Source of the DNA: Dermatophagoides farinae | Lineage: Eukaryota > Arthropoda > Arachnida > Sarcoptiformes > Pyroglyphidae | Assembly: GCF_024713945.1 (NCBI RefSeq) | Contig: NC_134682.1 | Span: 1,984,001-2,048,000, forward strand | Length of the DNA: 64,000 nt | Reading direction: 5' to 3' | Part shown: positions 1-13,471 of the stretch, in pieces | How the letters are laid out: the number at the start of each line of letters is the position of its first letter | How positions within the stretch are numbered: the first letter of the stretch is position 1 | Notes under the pieces: model-generated | Told to the model about the DNA's origin: nothing | Database searches by the model: none | The model's input: only the letters and a program-made list of their open reading frames with translations | Translations under genes and position numbers: made by a program

Positions 1-1093
1 GTATAAATCAATCAAACATGGAAATGCTTTTCATATATATCGTAATGATAATCAAACAATGACAACAACGACAAAACTCGATGACAACCATTTGTAATGG
101 ATTGATTTGATTCAAGATAAGATAAAAAGCAAAAAAAAATTATTATTCCGGTATATTATTCATATGGGATACTATGTAATAATGATTCTGAGGAAAAAAA
201 ACTCGATATTATATAATGAATGCGTGTGTAGGTTGAAATGTATATTTACAAAATAAAAAATCATGAATGGAAATTTGAAATTAATCAGGTAATACACACA
301 CACAAAATTGATAAATTGAAACATACAATGAATTTTTTTCTGGACAAATTAATTTAAAAAAAAAAATTTTTTCATTTCAAACAGATGATTATGATGCTGA
401 TGATGATCTGGGGTATCGTTGCGTGTTATACATTTTTAATATGGCAAGAAAAAAAACTTTCGATAATTCAATTCATTAAGAATTGTTGTGAATAATAGTT
501 GTGTGCGTGTCATTAATCAATCAAGAGAGAAAGCGAGAGAAAAAATTGATTTCGAATGATGAGTATCTGCTATTTACAATTACGAATCGATTCTGTATTG
601 GACGAAAAAAAAATCATCACTAAATTAGCCAATGTTTGTGGCGGTTTGGTATTGGTGGGTTGTATGATGAATATTGTGCGATATTAGGGACCACACCTTG
701 GACGAAAAAAAAAACAAGGGTTGTCCATTTTTTTTTCAGAATGAATTTTTTCTTTTCTAAATTGCGAAATTCAACCGACCACCGCCCGTATCAAAAACAG
801 AGAAAATTCGTGACGAATTACTGTGTGGGAATAATTTGTTTAAAAAAAAAATTACTTTTATAATTTATGAATCATGTGTGTTTGTGTGTGTGTGGATTAT
901 AAAAAAAAAATCAAATAATAATTGAGAATACCTGCAGTGTGAATTTAAAATTTAAATTAAAATTCAATTCAAAAAACAAAGTACATGTGGTAGGTGGTTG
1001 ATTTTTTTGTTGTGTTGAATATTTTGATGATGATGATGATGATGAAAAAAAAATTTTCATTTCATTTGCTGAATGTTTTTTTTTCATTTTCAT
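1..1093. other. Intergenic, AT-rich, no gene seen
   Basis: Low-complexity DNA downstream of the Wnt gene: A/T homopolymers, short (CA)n and (GT)n runs and a (GAT)n run near 1025-1043. The few open frames are short, biased in composition and without recognisable domains. Part of it is probably the 3' untranslated region of the minus-strand Wnt gene. Confidence 0.6.
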
Positions 1094-3423
1094 TCAATTA
1101 CAACGATGTTCAATCATTCTTGTACGACATTGATCGCATTTAACCTGACAACACCAGACAAATTTACAATTACATTTTGTATCAACATCACGTTCAATGG
1201 TACGGTAACCACGGCCACAGCAAAGATATCGACATCCATCTAGACCATAACTGGTTGCATTACATATACGATCCGTTGTTCCAAATGATCCATGTCTATG
1301 ATATTTTTTTTTTTGTTTTGTTTTGGTCAAATTAATTTCAATGAACAATAAAGAATATTAATAGAAATAATACATACGATGCATTATGGAAACAGAAATC
1401 AGGTGAATCTTCCAAATAAACTAGATCACGTTTTGATGGTCTTTTAACATTTTTCTGTGCCGGTTTCAAACGGCTACGTTTTTTTCTACTTTGAACTATT
1501 TTTACATGTGTAGCACCATCAAATTTTTGTGCCAATTCCTGTCCAACTTCACGAAATGGTTTCAAACGACGCCAACAAACTTTTGCTGTACATGAACCGG
1601 ATACCCCGTGACATTTGCATACTAATTCCATTTTAGATTTGATAACCTTTGTTTTTTTTTTGTATGAATGTCGATTTTTTATATTCATTATGATTTATGA
1701 TGACATGACACACACACACACACACATACACAGTCGTAAAACAGATCAGAAAAAAAATTATAATCAAAATTCAAGGCCAACAAACAAACGATAAACTTAC
1801 CCGCCGTCCAACTTCATTATTATGTAAATTCATAACACCTTCGGATGTGTTTGGATCTTCAATCGAATCAATAAAACGTCGTGTAAATTCTGCACCATAA
1901 TAGATATCATCCGAACAACCGCCCCAATCCCATTTGCCTTGTACATCTTGACTTTTAACCTTATCATCACAACCACATTGGCTTAATTCACCTTTGGTAC
2001 AGGCACGTGTTACACTATAAACAACACCAGCCGTTGATATTGCATGGATGAATGCTTTTTCTCGGCTATCTATCATTTCAAAATTCGTATGATAAAACAA
2101 GCGAGAGAAAAAAATGTAAAAAAAATTATTATAATACACAAGAGATTTCAAATGAAAAAAAAATATTCCAAAAAAACAAAAAAAACTTACTGATATCAAT
2201 GATTGGACCAAATACAGAATCGGCATCCATAGCCGAACAATTCCAGCGATTCATTTTGAATTGGTATTGACATTCTTCAATGCCGAAACGTGCACCACGA
2301 CTAACAGTATGTAATACATTCGGATGTAATGAACATAATTCCTGTTGTAATGGCGATAGAAAATCAATGTGCGGACAACGTTGTTTGAATGTTGTTGCAT
2401 TTAAATGTAGATAATGTTTGGCATAATTTTTTCTTGTACCTAGACGCCTTTAAAAATAACAACAAAAAAAATGAACTTAAAATCACAGTACGATGGCTCA
2501 AAAATGGATAAATTTTTTTTAGCTGAATTCTCGACACACAAAAAAAACTGAAATCCAAAAAAATTCCGGATGAATCACAAAATCAACTCACACAAACACA
2601 CACAAACACACACGCCAATAATAACAGTAATGGATCCATTTGGATCATAATGGCCATGATGATGATTATAAATAACTGTCATCATCATAATGTTGATGAT
2701 ATTTTTTTTGTTTCAATTCTACCATTATAATATGGCGAATAACAATAACAATAATTTATAGTTATCATTAAAAATTATTATATAACCATCACTATTATTA
2801 TTGTTTATCGTTTTTTATGGCAATAATCATAAATTTTATTTCAAAAACAAAACAAAAAAATATAATATTTTTCGAAGCAAAGATCCCATTCATTTAATTC
2901 ATTCATTCAGTATTCGAAACGAATGTATGGAAACGTATGTTATTTATATGTATCTTATACATGTCTTATGTCTTATTGCTTACCACCAATTATATTTAGG
3001 TTTTTTCATCGTTATTGTATGATGATCTTCTTCATTATGGCTTGATGGTTGATGATGTGAATGATCATTATTTAAATTAGAATTTAAAATTTGATTATCC
3101 ATTGTGAATAATGAATTTTCCAATGTTGATCCAGTTGGAAATATTGATCCTGATGATTGCTGTGTGGATGTTGTTAATGATAATGACGATAATGATGATG
3201 ATGATGATGATGTTGCTGTTATCGGTATGAATGATTTACCACATGAGATCATTGGACAATAAATCGATAATATAATTATCAATGATTTAATCATTTTGAT
3301 CAAATTCATCAGATCAAATGATGATGATGACGATCCACTATTTAAAAATGGTTTTAATCGATATTTCATCATTTTATACACATTAAAAAATTCATTGATA
3401 ATCCATAAAAAAAAATTCAACAT
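1094..3423 (-). CDS. Wnt4: Wnt ligand, closest to the Wnt4 subfamily
   Basis: Secreted, lipid-modified signalling glycoprotein that binds Frizzled receptors. I place five exons at 2984-3423, 2191-2447, 1801-2069, 1378-1646 and 1094-1295. All junctions are GT-AG and phases agree, giving about 478 residues. Exon 1 carries a hydrophobic signal-like segment, a long Ser/Thr-rich linker and ends in NWW. Exon 2 has the GIEECQYQF and WNCS motifs. Exon 3 has [15 protein letters not shown] and [11 protein letters not shown]. Exon 4 has [10 protein letters not shown], the site of Wnt palmitoylation, then FDGATHV and [11 protein letters not shown]. Exon 5 has the cysteine-rich CCGRGY and CKFVWCC block. 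The FDGAT, DLVYLE and CSDDI stretches resemble vertebrate Wnt4 more than Wnt5, 11 or 16. Subfamily assignment is by eye. The start is uncertain: in-frame ATGs just before the hydrophobic stretch would give a more usual signal peptide. Confidence 0.88.
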
Positions 3424-5298
3424 GCAATCATCAAAACAAAAACATCATCCAATCTGATCAGTGTCTAAATCTCAAATGACGTTCGAAAATCGAATCAAAT
3501 AATGGTTGGGTTCTGAAGAAAAAAAACGAACGAAAAAAAGTCGAATTGCGTGAGTTCTGATGCTTGTGATCTGTATATGGTTGTATTTTTTCTACCCCAA
3601 ACAAAACAAAAAAAAAACACCATAAACTTCAATGCAAACTTATGTCAGTTTTGTTTGAAAATATTATATTTTGGGAAGGGCAAACTCTTATTTTTTTTCC
3701 TATCATTCTTTTTTTTGTTGTTGTTAGTCGTTTCCAGTTTATCGTTTCATAGTTTTCCAACACACACACACACACACACACACACATCGTACCATTGTCT
3801 CATAGTCATGTTTATATACGATTATGGCAACACATAATCGTATAGTACGACGTCGTCGATTCCGTTTTCAGTTTCAAACAATAATAATGATGATAATAAT
3901 AAAAAATTTTCCTCACCCAATACATAAGGAATTCTTTGGATCATTCTGGATCACAAACACACACACATACGAATCTGTAGACTATAACTATAATAACAAT
4001 AATAATAAGAATTATTATTATTGGTCATTTAGTTATTATATGGTTGAATTGATGCTGTAACGATTCGCGCGAGACATATGTGTGTGTGTGTCGTTTTTAT
4101 ATTATATCAATTTAGCTTGTGTAAGAATAATAATGAATGTCTATAATAGTAGTCTACACGTTCTATTTATTTGTGTCCGTGTGTATGTGTGTGTTCCAGA
4201 AACAAAACAACAACAAAAAAGTGAAACTAGAAAATTTTTTTTATTATTCGAAACAACAAATGTGATTGTACGATTGGGAATCACAGATATATTGAAATGA
4301 ATTGTTTTTTTTTCCTGAATAATATGGTCATGTCTATCTTTTTGTGTGTGTGTGTGTTTCAACAATTTAGATTCAAACCAATAAAAAAAATAGAATTTTC
4401 ATTTTACTGATATCAATTTCAATGATGATGATGATGATGATATGACAAATTACATCGTCCATGGATAAAACAAAATCTGAAATCGAATTTTTTTTTTGTT
4501 TTTTTAAATCAATTTCAATCAAATGTAGTGTAAAAACAAAACAAAACGAAACAAAAACAAGGGCACTAGGGAACAATTTTTATGACCATCATCATCCATA
4601 ATAATAATAATAATAATAAACAATAAAGCAGATGTTTTGTTTAGTCGAGTCAAAAAATTTATGACCCAAGAACCTAATTTGTAACTTATGGTGGTGGTGG
4701 TGGTGGTGGTTGGTCATTCAATGAATTTTGTTTTTGTATTTTTCCACAGTAAATTTTTTCATCATCATCATCATCATATAGTCTAGAAATAAAATTTTTT
4801 TTTGTTTTTACTGCTGTTGTTCTATTTTGTTCTTTTTTTTTGCAATGCAAAGAATTTGAAATTCATGTTTTCTGCTTCATTAAAAAAAAGTGAATCCAAG
4901 TGGCCAATATAACAATATATACACATTGCAACATATGGACATTCGATTAGGTTAATTGATTTGCCAAATGTCCAATCATCCGATTGACAAGCAGCTTAAT
5001 TTTGGATGATATGGTTTATTCTGATAACAAATAATGAGCCACATGAACACGCAAATTCATATCCATGATGATTCACCCAATTTTAGCGAATTTTATTTTA
5101 TTTTTTTGAATTTTTTTTCTTTTGAATTTTATACAAAAGATGGCATTAACAACAAGCAGTTATTGTATCGATGAATGGTTCAATGTTATTGGATTGTAAA
5201 AATCAATGTCAATTGTCTCGTGGAAAAAATTTATTTGTTATTATTGGCTTTAATTTTGTTTATTAGAATAAAAAAATTTCACAATTATCTCTGCCATA
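3424..5298. other. Intergenic between Wnt and NDUFB8, no gene seen
   Basis: About 1.9 kb holding both putative upstream regions of two diverging genes. It contains a (CA)n tract near 3762-3786, a (GATGAT)n run near 4422-4440, a (GGT)n run near 4690-4710 and many A/T runs. Open frames here are repeat-derived (poly-Thr/His, poly-Ile). I see no domain, no RNA gene and no convincing promoter motif. Confidence 0.6.
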
Positions 5299-6052
5299 AT
5301 GACCGGATCAAATTTAATTCGTTATGGTTTGAATGCAGCAAAATTGTTCCGTATAAAACAACGACAAACACAATTTATTGCCGTTCGATCATGTAAGTCG
5401 ACTGTTTTTGATTTATTTTGTCAAATTTTTCTTTAAAAATCAAATAATTCCAGGTGGTTGGATACGTGATTATAAACCTGGTCCATATCCAAAAACACCA
5501 GAAGAACGTGAAGCAGCAGCACGTAAATATAATCTAATACCTGAAGATTATGATTGCTATGAAGAGGGATCGGGTTATGGTGATTATCCAAAATTACCTG
5601 TCGTTTCACAAGATGCAATGGATCCATATGAAGAATATGATAACTATTATCGTCGACGTAATTTTGGACAAACGGTTTGTTCTATTCTCACAAATTTTTG
5701 GATATTTATCATAATGAATTTATTTGTAATATTATATTTATATTTATAGTTACATCGTGATTATGATATTTTAACTTCGGAAAAAACAAATCCAAATTTG
5801 GTTTTTCGTTTTTCACCGTAAGTTTCAATAGCCAATTTTAAACACTGAAGATTTCAAAGAAAATATTTTTTTTCTTTTTTTTTGATATATTTTAGTTTGG
5901 TCATGTTTTCCGTTTTTATTGCACCATTTTTCATTTTTTCTTTCATTGCATGGATTGATTACTATTTTGATCTACATTCATGTAATCCAATGAAACCGAA
6001 ACAATTTCCTGGTGATGGTCGAATTCATTATACATTTGAACCAGTCGATTAA
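5299..6052 (+). CDS. NDUFB8: NADH dehydrogenase 1 beta subcomplex subunit 8
   Basis: Accessory subunit (ASHI) of mitochondrial respiratory complex I, with one membrane-spanning segment in the inner membrane. Four exons, 5299-5392, 5454-5674, 5750-5817 and 5896-6052, give 179 residues; human NDUFB8 has 186. The first 30 or so residues are basic and hydroxylated like a mitochondrial targeting sequence. The diagnostic stretch PGPYPKTPEEREAAARKYN followed by PEDYDCYEEGSGYGDYPKLP is nearly as in vertebrates. A hydrophobic helix near residues 130-150 is followed by a short tail ending FEPVD. Intron 2 uses the weak donor GTTTGT but the frame and homology hold. It shares no close promoter with neighbours; FMO converges on it from the other strand, about 150 bases away. 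Confidence 0.93.
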
Positions 6053-6202
6053 AATATACATTAATTAATTAATTGAAATTATTATTGAAAATTGATAGTA
6101 AAAAATTTTGGTTTGGTTTATTTTTATGTAAAAATGAGTGAAAATTAAAAAAAAAATGTTTCAAAATTGTAATAATTGCCAATTTTTAAAAATGTTTTTG
6201 AA

Positions 6203-7979
6203 TTAAGGATGTCCATTACTTTCAACCATACTATTTGATTGATTAGCGGTTGTTTTTTCCGTTTCAATTTGATTCATTTTTGAACCGATTGGATGATGTT
6301 TATAATACCAATCAAGGAATCCTTGCCGACTGGTATATGCTAACATACCGGTATGTTTATCAATGGCAATATATTCATCATCGGAAATCAATCGATAATC
6401 AAAACGTTTGTAATTAGATATGTCCATCTTGCGAACAGAATATAAATCACGATGTAAATTAATAATAACTTTTAGCAATGGTTTTGTTTGTGATTCTTTG
6501 GCCAATTTATCCACATATTTTTCCATCATTTCCACTTCTAATGTGTGACGATCTTTTGGTCGTAAACCACGTGCCAAACGTTGACGATAATCTTCCTCGG
6601 TGTCGAGTATCATTGCCTTTTTTGTGGGCAGCTTGTATTCACCCAACAATATTTTCATTAAATACAATAGCTATATGAAAACAGATTAATGAACTACATT
6701 TTTTTTCGAATACAAATATTACCTGTTGATGATACAATGGTAATGGTAAAACACGATTACTAACGGCAAATAAAGCCATTGATGGTTGTTCAATGTTAAT
6801 AAGATGACGATATAAGCCATCTATGGTACCATCTGGATTCGCTTTGATTCCAACATTCGGATCAACAAATTTCAAATTATAAACATAACCAGTGGCCATG
6901 ATAATTGTATCCACTTGATATTCAATACGATTGCCATCATTATCATGAGCAATTATAGAATTCTCGGTGAATTCTTCAACTTTCACATCAACTTGTTGAA
7001 CATTCGGAAACATATTCTGAAATCGCATCTTTCCATTGTTAACAAATATAACTTCTTTACAGTGATGAGAACATTCCTGTGAGATATCTACACCTGAAAG
7101 ACCGCCACCAATGACAGCTATGCGTTGGCCAATATAATCTTCTGGTTGACGATAATCATGACTGTGAAGCAGTTTTCCTTTGAATTTTTTCATCGTATCA
7201 TATTTAGGCCAATGTGGTACGGAATAACGACCAGTACAAATCAATATGACATCGAAACTTTGTGTAAATTCATAACGTTTCTTAATATCCTTGGCTGTCA
7301 CTAACCATTCATCATTCTCACGACAGATGAACATGATACGATGATTAAACTAATGGGTTATGGATTTTTTATATTAGATTTGATTGAATTTTTTTTCTAT
7401 TCAAAAAACTTACATGAATAAAACGATGAAGATTGAATGTTTCAGCATATTTATGTAGATAATTCAATACGACACTATGATGAACATATGAATGATTTGT
7501 TTCAAGTGGAAAATCAGGAAAGCCCATAATTTCCATTGGAAGATTAGTGCTGATAAATGAGAATTTTTTTTTTTTGAGTAAAAATTTAAATTCTTTATCC
7601 ATTTAATCAATTAAACTTACTGTAGATTCTTGTACATTGAACTATGAACCGGAAGCCCATCCGGTGTCATGCCAACATGTTCAGTAAATTTCCATGTACC
7701 ACCAATATTATCATCTTGTTCGAATGCAGTCAATTCAAAACAATCGGATCGCATATTTAAATGTCGTAATGCACAAAGTCCAGCTGCTCCAACGCCAACA
7801 ATACAAACACGTTGACGTTGGCCATTATTATTGTTAATCGATCTATTGTTCAATGAAGCGTCGATTTCTATCAAAAACAAATAATCAATCAATCAATCAA
7901 TCAATCAAATAAATCCAAAAATTAAATCCAAACGAATAATAGTACCAATATGATTATTATTAATTTCATCGGAAACCAT
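6203..7979 (-). CDS. Flavin-containing monooxygenase
   Basis: FAD- and NADPH-dependent enzyme that oxygenates soft nucleophiles such as sulfur and nitrogen groups in xenobiotics. Five exons at 7946-7979, 7621-7867, 7415-7549, 6723-7349 and 6203-6671 give 503 residues with consistent phases. The FAD Rossmann motif is VCIVGVGAAGLCALRH near residue 30. The junction of exons 2 and 3 yields the family stretch YKNLHTNLPMEIMGFPDFP. The FMO-identifying motif FKGKLLHSHDYR and the NADPH Rossmann motif IAVIGGGLSGVDIS lie in exon 4, followed by ATGYVYN. The tail (ANQSNSMVESNGHP) is polar, so the hydrophobic C-terminal anchor of vertebrate FMOs is missing; the enzyme may be soluble or loosely bound. Length is close to vertebrate FMOs (about 530). 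I cannot assign a numbered FMO orthologue. Confidence 0.92.
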
Positions 7980-8481
7980 TATGATTGTTGAATTAATAAA
8001 GTTTTCGTTTCTTCGATCTGGATGTCGAAATAATCTTAAATGATCTGAGTATTTTCTTAAAAAACCTTCCGATTTTTATAACGAAAATCAAAAAATAAAA
8101 AAAAAATTCGATGAATGTTGTTTGTACAAAGGTTTCTATGCGTGGTAATTGAATGCAATGAAAATGAAAAAAAAAAAATTTCCAGCAATAATAATAACAT
8201 TAAATTGTGTTGCATTTGTGTTGAAATTCGATTCAAATTATCAATGATCATCATCTTAACGCCCGGACCAACATTCGACAACAACATTTAACAACAAGAT
8301 TCAAAATCAATTAGAATGGCCAAAGCCATATGAACGAACGATAAAAAAAAGAAGAAAAAAAAAAAAATCATAAATATCGAATGATTATGAGATGGCGTTG
8401 ACGTTATCAATTCAAATAAACACACTGATTTAAATCATGATGATGATGGTGTATGTGTGGTTGCCGATTCCAATGGTATAA

Positions 8482-8568
<87 letters not shown>

Positions 8569-9055
8569 AAAACCTTAATAATAATCATTATCGATTCAAA
8601 TATTTGTCATTTGAAACTAAGTATAGCATGATAGCATCTTACGTAAAGGCAATAAAAAAAAATTTCTCTTCTGTTTAAATTATGATGATGATGATGATGA
8701 TGTGTACACATTTTATGATCGTGATTATGATATCGTTTGTGGAATGTAGTTATTTTTTGCTTTTCTATTGCGAACTTTCAAACCATTGGATTGGATGGAT
8801 GCCACACACACACACACATCCATGGATGGATCCATATCGATGCTACTGCTATTTTATTTTATCATCATTCATTTTCATCATTATCGATTCTGAAATGAAT
8901 TTCGATTTTTTTTCAACGTCAATGCTATTTTAGTTTTTATTTTTATAATATGAAAGAAATTCTTTAAGTAAATTTCTATATGAAAAGTAAAAAAAAAGAG
9001 AAAAAAAATTAGTTTGTTTGATAAACAAAACAAAAAAATAACATCATCCAATCAT
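7980..9055. other. Intergenic with a long GA microsatellite
   Basis: About 1.1 kb between the start of FMO and the end of MMS22L, both on the minus strand. It holds the (GA)n tract listed separately, (GAT)n and (CA)n runs, and no convincing coding segment. Confidence 0.6.
8489..8564. repeat. (GA)n microsatellite, about 38 units
   Basis: An uninterrupted GA/TC dinucleotide run of roughly 76 bases, ending in a poly-A stretch. It lies about 500 bases upstream of the FMO start codon. GA tracts bind GAGA-type factors in arthropods, but no function is shown here. Confidence 0.97.
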
Positions 9056-12000
9056 TTACCGTAAAATCAATTGATTAGCACCCAATGATATTCTTGCGAA
9101 ATAATCCATTTGATTATTAATTTCTAGACAAAATTCATGAAATAATCTAGGACATTGACTATTTGCTTTTGGTGGTAGAAGAAATTTGATTACTTCAAAC
9201 AATTTTGCTGGCCGTGTTTGTGCATTTGCCTTGATGAACGGACTAATTACTTGTTCAATGAAAATTTTAACTTCTTCCGGATCTTCACCATCTCCAATAT
9301 TGCGATGTGATTTTTTCATACTTTGTATCAAACATGATATGATTGTCTGAAACAACGCAATACGATAATCGGATTGTTGACCAATATTGAATTCGCTAAT
9401 GTTTGTACGAAATATGATTTCTGATAACCGTAATAGATCCTTATATGACAGTTCATCCAATCGGCAAAATTGATTTAAATATTCATATAAATCTTTTGTA
9501 ATCGATGGTTCACGTTGCACAAGAAATATCGATTTCAATAAAGAAACTATTTGCACATGCCAATTTTCATATACTCTGATACTACGATTAGATATCAATG
9601 TCTTTTTGATTGAGAAAAAAAGTTCATCATTATATGGTGATCAAGATAATAGTTGCAAAAAAAAAATTCAAGCTAATTAAAACTTACTTTGATTGCAGTA
9701 TAGTTAAGATATTGGCTCATTACAGGCAAATACATTAAAATTAATTGACGAATTTTTCGATTAAGATATGGATCATTTGGATCTAATTCAATAAGACCTT
9801 CAAAAATCATTGGAAATGATTCACGAAACAAAGATGGCCATAATGATTTGATTTGAAGAATAAATTGACTATTCGATGGTAGAATGATCAAGTTCTCCAA
9901 TATGATGATAAGAAGACAATCTGATTTGCCCACAATATATGATTGACGAGATAATCTTGAAATAAGCTCAGCTATTATTCGATACATTCGTGTCATTAAT
10001 CGAACATCTTTCATAGGAAGATTGATAAAAACATTTTTCGTCATTGCACTATATCGTCGGCTTATAGTGGCTAGAATTTGTTGTGATTTTATAATCATTG
10101 GTCTAAAATAACGATCCACACGATTCATATGTATGATTCGTTCCAAATTTGGTGTCGAGTCAAAACGATCACATAGAATGGTTAGAAATTTTTCGTAAAT
10201 TATTCGTATATCTAGCATAACAATAGAATCAGATTCAGATCGTGAAATATACCAACGAAAAATATGACGAGAAATGACTAGTAATTTTTCATATTTTTCT
10301 GTATCCGCTTCACAATCATTATTAACATCATCATCATCATCGATAGTGATCAAAAGTTTGGACCATGTGGCCACAAATTTTTGTGCTAAATCATTATCAC
10401 TATTGATTGATTTTAATATCTCTACCATAAAATTATCATTGAACAAAAGATGAAGATAATGCAAATGAAATACATCGACATTGTTGTTGTAACATTTTCC
10501 AATATTATTTGAAGAATTATGATGATGATGATGTGAATCTTGACCTTGAAATGATAATAATAAATCGATAATGTTTAAATTTTTACATCCAATTTGTTGT
10601 TGTTGCTGTCTGCTGTTATTTTGGAAAAATCGAGAAAAAAAAATTTTAAAATAATTTACATTTTTGGGATATATCTTTCCTTTCGATGACGCATGCAAAA
10701 ATAATGAAAATATTTTTCATTTTATTTATATGCACTTACATTATTATTATGTTTATTATAGTAATTTTCCAAGCAATACAGGCAACAATTTCATCCGGTT
10801 CATTTTCATGATTTTGGCTGGCAATAATCATTTCCAATTTAATCATTTCAATCATTGATTCTATTAATGATTGCATTATATTATCAAATAATGATGAATG
10901 ATAATGATTATCAATGTTTATGATGATATTATGATCAGATGATGATGATGTTGATGGCGATGGATGTTCAGTTTGTTTATAGTAAACAATAATTTTTTCA
11001 TAAAAAACATTAAGTAATTTTTTGAAAAATTCCATTACAATTAAACGATCTGATTGATGTGTTTCGTATGATAAAAAACGTTTATACATTTGTATTAATT
11101 CAATTTTTGTCACTAGATCATCATAAAAATATAATAATTGGTCAGATGATTTCGTTAACATTATGGTTAATTCATTGAAATAATTATTAATAATTTGAAT
11201 AAAATGTTTTCTTGGATTGATTAATGTCATATTTTCCAATAGAATACTGTTAATAAATCGATTCAAAATTATTGCAATTTTTCGATTTTCTTCACCAACA
11301 ATTGGTTTCATGTGAAATATGGCGAAAAAAAATTTTAGTAAAATTTCTTGAAAATCTAATGTTCGTTTTTCTTTCAGTAGTTCTTTGATTGGATTCAACA
11401 ATCGATCACTATGTTCGTGCCATCGTTCCGTTGGTAGAGCATCGATTAATGTTAAATATAATTGTCCAATTCGATAGAATCCATTTGATTGAATGGATCG
11501 TAGAAAATTCGGTTGCAATGTGACGACTATTTTGCTAACAATTTTCTGATAACTCATCATCATTGTTCGTTCGATTTGTTGTAATTGATTTTTCATACGA
11601 TTCGTTTCTGAATTCATTTGTTGAATTTTTTTCATCTGTTGATGAAAATAGAATAGAAATATTTTATAACTATCATTATTTTGATAAATATCATCATGTA
11701 ATTCGATTATTTCGTGAATTTTATCGGTCCATTGTTGACCATCTTTGATGGTCATAATCATTTCATTATCCAAAAGATTTACATTGGATTGTAGAGAGAA
11801 TTTATAGTTGAATCTTTTTAGAAAGAAATCCATAAATAAAATGACCAAATCGATTGATGGATCCGAAATGAAACGACTGTATCGTATAGCACAAACAATT
11901 AAAGTCGGAATCAAACGACACTTGCCTATTAGGCTGGACGTTTTAATCGATGGATATCGGCAATCAATTTCACGTAAAATTGTTCGATAAATTTTCACAA

Positions 12001-13210
12001 TATTAGTTGGTATCTCATTTCGAATGTTATTGTGATTATATGTAACTGCTTGATATTCATTCAGATCAATGGTTAATAATGGAACAAGATTCGACCAAAG
12101 CCAAATACTATATTGATCAAATTCTTTTACGAAATATTTCTCAATTGTAATCGATTTAAAATGTTCGATTTGTACTTCTTCACGAGCCGTCATTGTCATT
12201 TTATCCATATTTTTCGAATCAAAATAAGCCATAATATCGAACAATATTGATTGGAATTGATTATCATTATCACTAGAATTCATCATAAACTTTAACATTA
12301 AAAACACTTGTTGAAAACATGTACATATAAAAGGAGTAAATGTTGAATTTGGTTGTATATAACAAGAAAAATCTTCATCATCTTGAATGTTTTGATTAAA
12401 TCTTTCAATACTAAAACATAAGATATCGTATAGAAATAGACGTGAACATTGTAAAAACAAATCATTATTGGCCGTATCATTCATTAATAATAGATTACAT
12501 TCAGAAAAGATTCGATGATGAAATTTGGTCGATTTACATTTCAAAACAAATAACATTTCTAAATATGTTGACCATATCTGTAATGTAAGATGAAAATGAT
12601 GATAAAAACAGCTATCAGAATCGGACTTACGATGAAAACTAAATTCTTGAAATTTTGTTTCAAATTGTGATAGTCGACCGACAAACAATAACAGTTGTCG
12701 CATTTCTTTCAGTATGAAAACACATTTAGTACTTTCAGGATTAACATTCGAATCTTGCATTTCATCATGGATGATCATCATAAAAAATCGTTTAAGAAAA
12801 TGTAGAGATTCCAAAATTGGATGACAATATTGTTGAACAAAATCGACATTGACATTGAATTCAATATTACAATCCTCTAAAGTGGCAGCACGTATTAGAT
12901 TGAAATTTTTTTTAATAAAAAGAAAAATTGGTTGTAAATGTCGATCATTATTCACTTGTTCAATGTAAGGAATTCGTATAAATTTAAAAAACACATGGGT
13001 TCGTTTTTGTTTTTTCAAAGAATCACAATATTCTTGATCATTTTGTTGTACCACTAATCGTCGAAAATATTCAGAACGAACATAATGAAATGTGTTCAAC
13101 AATTGTTCGATAAATGTTTCCAATGATTTTGATGAACATTGTTCCATCAGACGAAACATGGAACAAAATTTTGGATTAATTTGTGGATCACAATGTAAAT
13201 AATTTTCCAT
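9056..13210 (-). CDS. MMS22L: MMS22-like DNA repair protein
   Basis: Large helical-repeat protein that with TONSL loads RAD51 at stalled or collapsed replication forks. Three exons at 10740-13210, 9688-10612 and 9056-9601 give about 1313 residues; human MMS22L has 1243. No catalytic motif is expected. The evidence is conserved patches read by eye: LLLFVGRLSQFETKF followed by HHFHLTLQIWSTYLEMLFVL, FLYDILCFSIERFNQ, and LDPNDPYLNRKIRQLILMYLP, which matches the human NPNAYLNQLLGNVIEQYIGRF segment in order and spacing. A poly-Gln stretch sits just after the first splice. Exon 1 is an uninterrupted 823-codon frame, so coding status is certain even if orthology is weaker. Divergence from vertebrates is high. 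The start is the first ATG of the frame, about 260 bases from the end of any other gene. TONSL is not in the window. Confidence 0.8.
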
Positions 13211-13471
13211 GATTAATTAAAAACAATTTTCAGACAAAAACAAAAAATCTAGCTCTAAAATCAAAACGCGCCAAACTCAAACCAGATGGGAAACTATTTT
13301 GATTTAAAAAACCTAAATATCTGTGTGAAAATAGATCCATGCAACTTCAAATGTCAGTTTGGATTATTTTTTATATGCAATTTATTCCAATTAGAACTTT
13401 TTGAGTTATAAATAAATTTTATTTTACAATTTTTTTCTTGTATATTAAAAAAACAAAAAAAAAATAGATAA

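Noticed and set aside
10664-12480. Several frames opposite or overlapping the MMS22L exons
   Set aside because: Shadow frames of a long conserved coding exon; composition follows the MMS22L codons.
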